Shown here: in pieces, positions 61,818-64,000 of the stretch
Layout of the letters: the number at the start of each line of letters is the position of its first letter
Numbering within the stretch: position 1 is the first letter of the stretch
Assembly: GCA_019671135.1 (NCBI GenBank)
Contig: JAHRHY010000017.1
Span: forward strand, 744,001 to 808,000
Source: Linnemannia hyalina
Lineage: Eukaryota; Mortierellomycota; Mortierellomycetes; Mortierellales; Mortierellaceae
Direction: 5' to 3'
DNA length: 64,000 nucleotides
The notes under the pieces: model-generated
What the model was told of the DNA's origin: nothing
Seen by the model: the letters and a program-made list of their open reading frames with translations, nothing else
Databases searched by the model: none
Position numbers and translations under genes: made by a program

Positions 61818-62838
61818 TGTTGAGTGTTTGTTGTTTTGCGTTGGGGGAAAGGGAAAAGGGGATGTTGTGTGGGAATAGGAAGTATGTGTGATTCGTTTGG
61901 CTGGATGAGGTAGACAAAAGAAAAAAAGGAAGGTGTGTCGTTGTGAAAGATGTTGATGATGATGTGAATAAAATGGATGCAATACTGCCTTTATATACAA
62001 CTGTGAGTGTCGATGACAACCAACCGGGACTAGAGATGTCTTTGAACACATCCTAGTTCGGCTTGTTCCTTTGAGGGGATTGGGGGGTTATGACATGTCA
62101 CCGGACTAGCTAACCAGCGGTAATGGCAGTGTTAGTGGGAAGTATGGACACAATGATGTAAACGCACATACACAAAGGCAATCCTGCGTCAATTTCTCCA
62201 GCGGCATAATTGTCTCCCCAGTATGTCTGACAAAGGGCCCGATGTTCTCCAATGAGAGGTTCCTGGCTGTGTCAAAACAATGTCTGGGTGTGTCTGTGCA
62301 ACCTCTATCCTTTTGTGGCTTTGTTGCTTGTCTCATCCTCAAATCAAGGCAACCCGAAGCTTTGATTTTGTACGTGTTCACTCCGATCCAAATGCGGGAC
62401 ACATCTCATAGTACGGTATGCACATTCAGCAAGCAATTGCTTCCTCTTTCACTTTCCACCCGTCAAAACACTGTCATTATCATACATCGAACGGAACCAT
62501 TGGTTGCATTGCAAAAAATCCCGCTGTTGGAATATCCAACCTCCGGTTGACTCCTCTTCCCTCCACCTTTATTGGCGCTCATAATCTCCCTCACCTGTAC
62601 TTCATTATGCCGTCCTATTGCCTTCCGTGCCCCGTGTGTGGTATGGACACTTTCGCGTCTTGTAGAAAATCATTCAAATATTTGTTTTGGTATTAATGTG
62701 ATCTTTTTGTTTTTTAATAATGTAGCAGATGTAATAAACAAAAGGAAAAGCGAAAACTATGATGAATGTGTATGGAACAAAAAAAGACAAAAGAAAAGAA
62801 TTGGACAATTCCTCCCCAGGACACTAGGAAAAGAAAGC
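61818..62838. promoter_or_regulatory. Allantoicase promoter and CYP51 3' flank
   Basis: Both flanking genes are on the minus strand, so this 1-kb interval holds the allantoicase promoter and the region after the CYP51 stop. The minus strand is C/T-rich just before the allantoicase start. No gene is visible. Confidence 0.4.
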
Positions 62839-64000
62839 TTATTTGCGAGGAGTGTAGTTGATCTCGACGGGCAATACTGGCTGGACAAACATCTTTGTAA
62901 AATCCTGACCAGGCATACCCTTCTCAGTCAACGACATATCATACATCCTTACGAACGTCGCGATGACCGTCTTCAACTGGACATAGGCAAAGGTCTCACC
63001 AATGCAACGATGACGGCCGGCGCCAAAGGGCAAGTTGGGGTTCCTGGCTCCACCACCGGCAATCTTTCCGAATCCGTAATCGACCGACTCGCCGGCCTCC
63101 TCCTCATTGATGCTCTCCCAGCGGTGAGGGTCGAAAGTCAGGGCGTTCTTGTAGAACTGCTCGTCGACTTGGGTGGCAATGGGAGAAGCGGCAATGTAGT
63201 TGCCCTTGGGGATGACATAGTCGGTTCCGGGGTAAGTAATGGGACGGATGACCTTGCGGAGGATCATGATGATTGGGGGGCGGAGACGGAGGGTTTCGCG
63301 GATGACGTTCTCGAGGAGGGTCATGTTCTTCATGGCGTCAAAGGAGAGGGGGGTATCGAGCGAGCCGAGGACATCCTTCTGCTCAGCGAGGAGTTCCTTG
63401 ATAAGGTGGGGGTGCTCGGCGAGATGGAGGAGGGCCCAGGTGGCGGTGGTCGAAGAGGTGTGCTGGCCGGCCATGAGGAGGGCAATCATCAAGTGGCAGG
63501 CGTCAACGTCTGTGAAGGGAGTGCCGTCCTTGTAGGTCTGGTTGAGGAGCGATTGGAGCATGTCGGTCTTGTCGGTGATGTTGTTGGCACGACGGTCGTT
63601 GATGACTTGGCTGAAGATGTTGCGCATCTTGATGTGGGCTTTGTCACGGCGGAAGTACGAGGGGAGGGGAAGCCATTCGAAGAACATGTTGATGGGCTGG
63701 AAACCGTCATCTAAGTCGTGGTACACCTGGGCGACTATTATAATTGTTTTTCAATGTGGAAATAGGCAAAATTAGTATTGGCACTACTTTTTTGTCTGTT
63801 TCTTGTCAGAGCATGGACTGTGCTTTGTCCTGGTGTGTGTGAGAGCATAATTGCTGTCTCCTGCTGATCTCATTTTAATCTTCTGCGTTCCGTTCCTTTG
63901 TGCGACGAAAGCTCCTGTTCCACTGCATAGAAACAATTATGAACGCGAGAACAACGACACAGGCAGAATGAGAAATGGAAGATGAGAACGTACCAGAGTC
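62839..64000 (-). CDS. ERG11: Lanosterol 14-alpha-demethylase (CYP51), 5' end outside window
   Basis: Two exons are visible, 62839-63734 and 63994-64000 (continuing beyond the window), joined in phase 1 across GACTCTG/TCGCCCAG to give DSVAQVYHDLD. This encodes about 300 C-terminal residues. CYP51 hallmarks are YHDLDDGFQPINMFF, the I-helix LLMAGQHTSSTTATW, the ExxR helix VIRETLRLRPPI and the heme loop LPFGAGRHRCIGE with its Cys ligand. It removes the 14-alpha-methyl group of lanosterol or eburicol in ergosterol-type sterol synthesis at the ER, and is the azole target enzyme. The N-terminal membrane anchor and B-C loop are not in the window. Confidence 0.95.

Noticed and set aside
62572..63714. 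380-residue plus-strand open frame
   Set aside because: It is the antisense of CYP51, caused by codon bias. It has no recognisable domain.
1..64000. CRISPR arrays, operons, bacterial promoters, insertion sequences
   Set aside because: The gene structure is eukaryotic throughout, and no regular repeat-spacer arrays or transposase genes were seen.

Overview
This is a stretch of intron-rich fungal nuclear DNA. The genes have many short introns with GTAAG-type donors, TACTAAC/CTAAC-like branch points and YAG acceptors. Third codon positions favour C or G, promoters are pyrimidine-rich, and there is no operon structure. Fungal-type genes include a peroxisomal acyl-CoA oxidase, allantoicase, CYP51, an Lsb5-like adaptor and a UGA4-like permease. 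Intron density, codon style and gene content suggest an early-diverging, probably mortierellaceous fungus. That placement is an inference; no marker gene settles it.

I resolved 14 protein genes to exon level by checking splice phases. Twelve are complete, and two run off the window ends. In order: EI24/LDS-like membrane protein (-, cut at base 1); ETF alpha (+); HAD phosphatase (-); a 6.5-kb gene-poor stretch with one kinase-like relic; class 2 lipase (+); a 14-exon DENN protein with an embedded C1-type zinc finger (-); Lsb5-like VHS/GAT protein (+); an unresolved fragment (-); amino-acid/GABA-type permease (+); SDT1/PHM8-like nucleotidase (+); cytochrome c oxidase subunit 5/IV (-); USP10/Ubp3-like ubiquitin protease (+); ribosomal protein S0/uS2 (+); membrane RING-H2 protein (+); DENND6-like protein (+); acyl-CoA oxidase (+); a decayed region; polo-like-type kinase (-); allantoicase (-); and CYP51 (-, cut at base 64000).

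The left and middle parts (0-50.8 kb) are mostly ordinary genes. The accessory part is 50.9-60.5 kb. It holds degenerate repeats, an antisense fragment of a second class 2 lipase, a decayed gene encoding four copies of a short KGHPALTSTLF motif, the kinase gene, and a diverged partial copy of that kinase's last exon about 4.25 kb away.

Several genes fall into shared processes without being clustered. Lipase, acyl-CoA oxidase and ETF alpha belong to lipid release and oxidation. The two DENN proteins and the Lsb5-like adaptor belong to membrane traffic. USP10 and the RING protein belong to ubiquitin control. The most unusual gene-structure signals are a predicted 2-nt microexon in the nucleotidase and a 1.19-kb GC-AG intron in the DENND6 gene.
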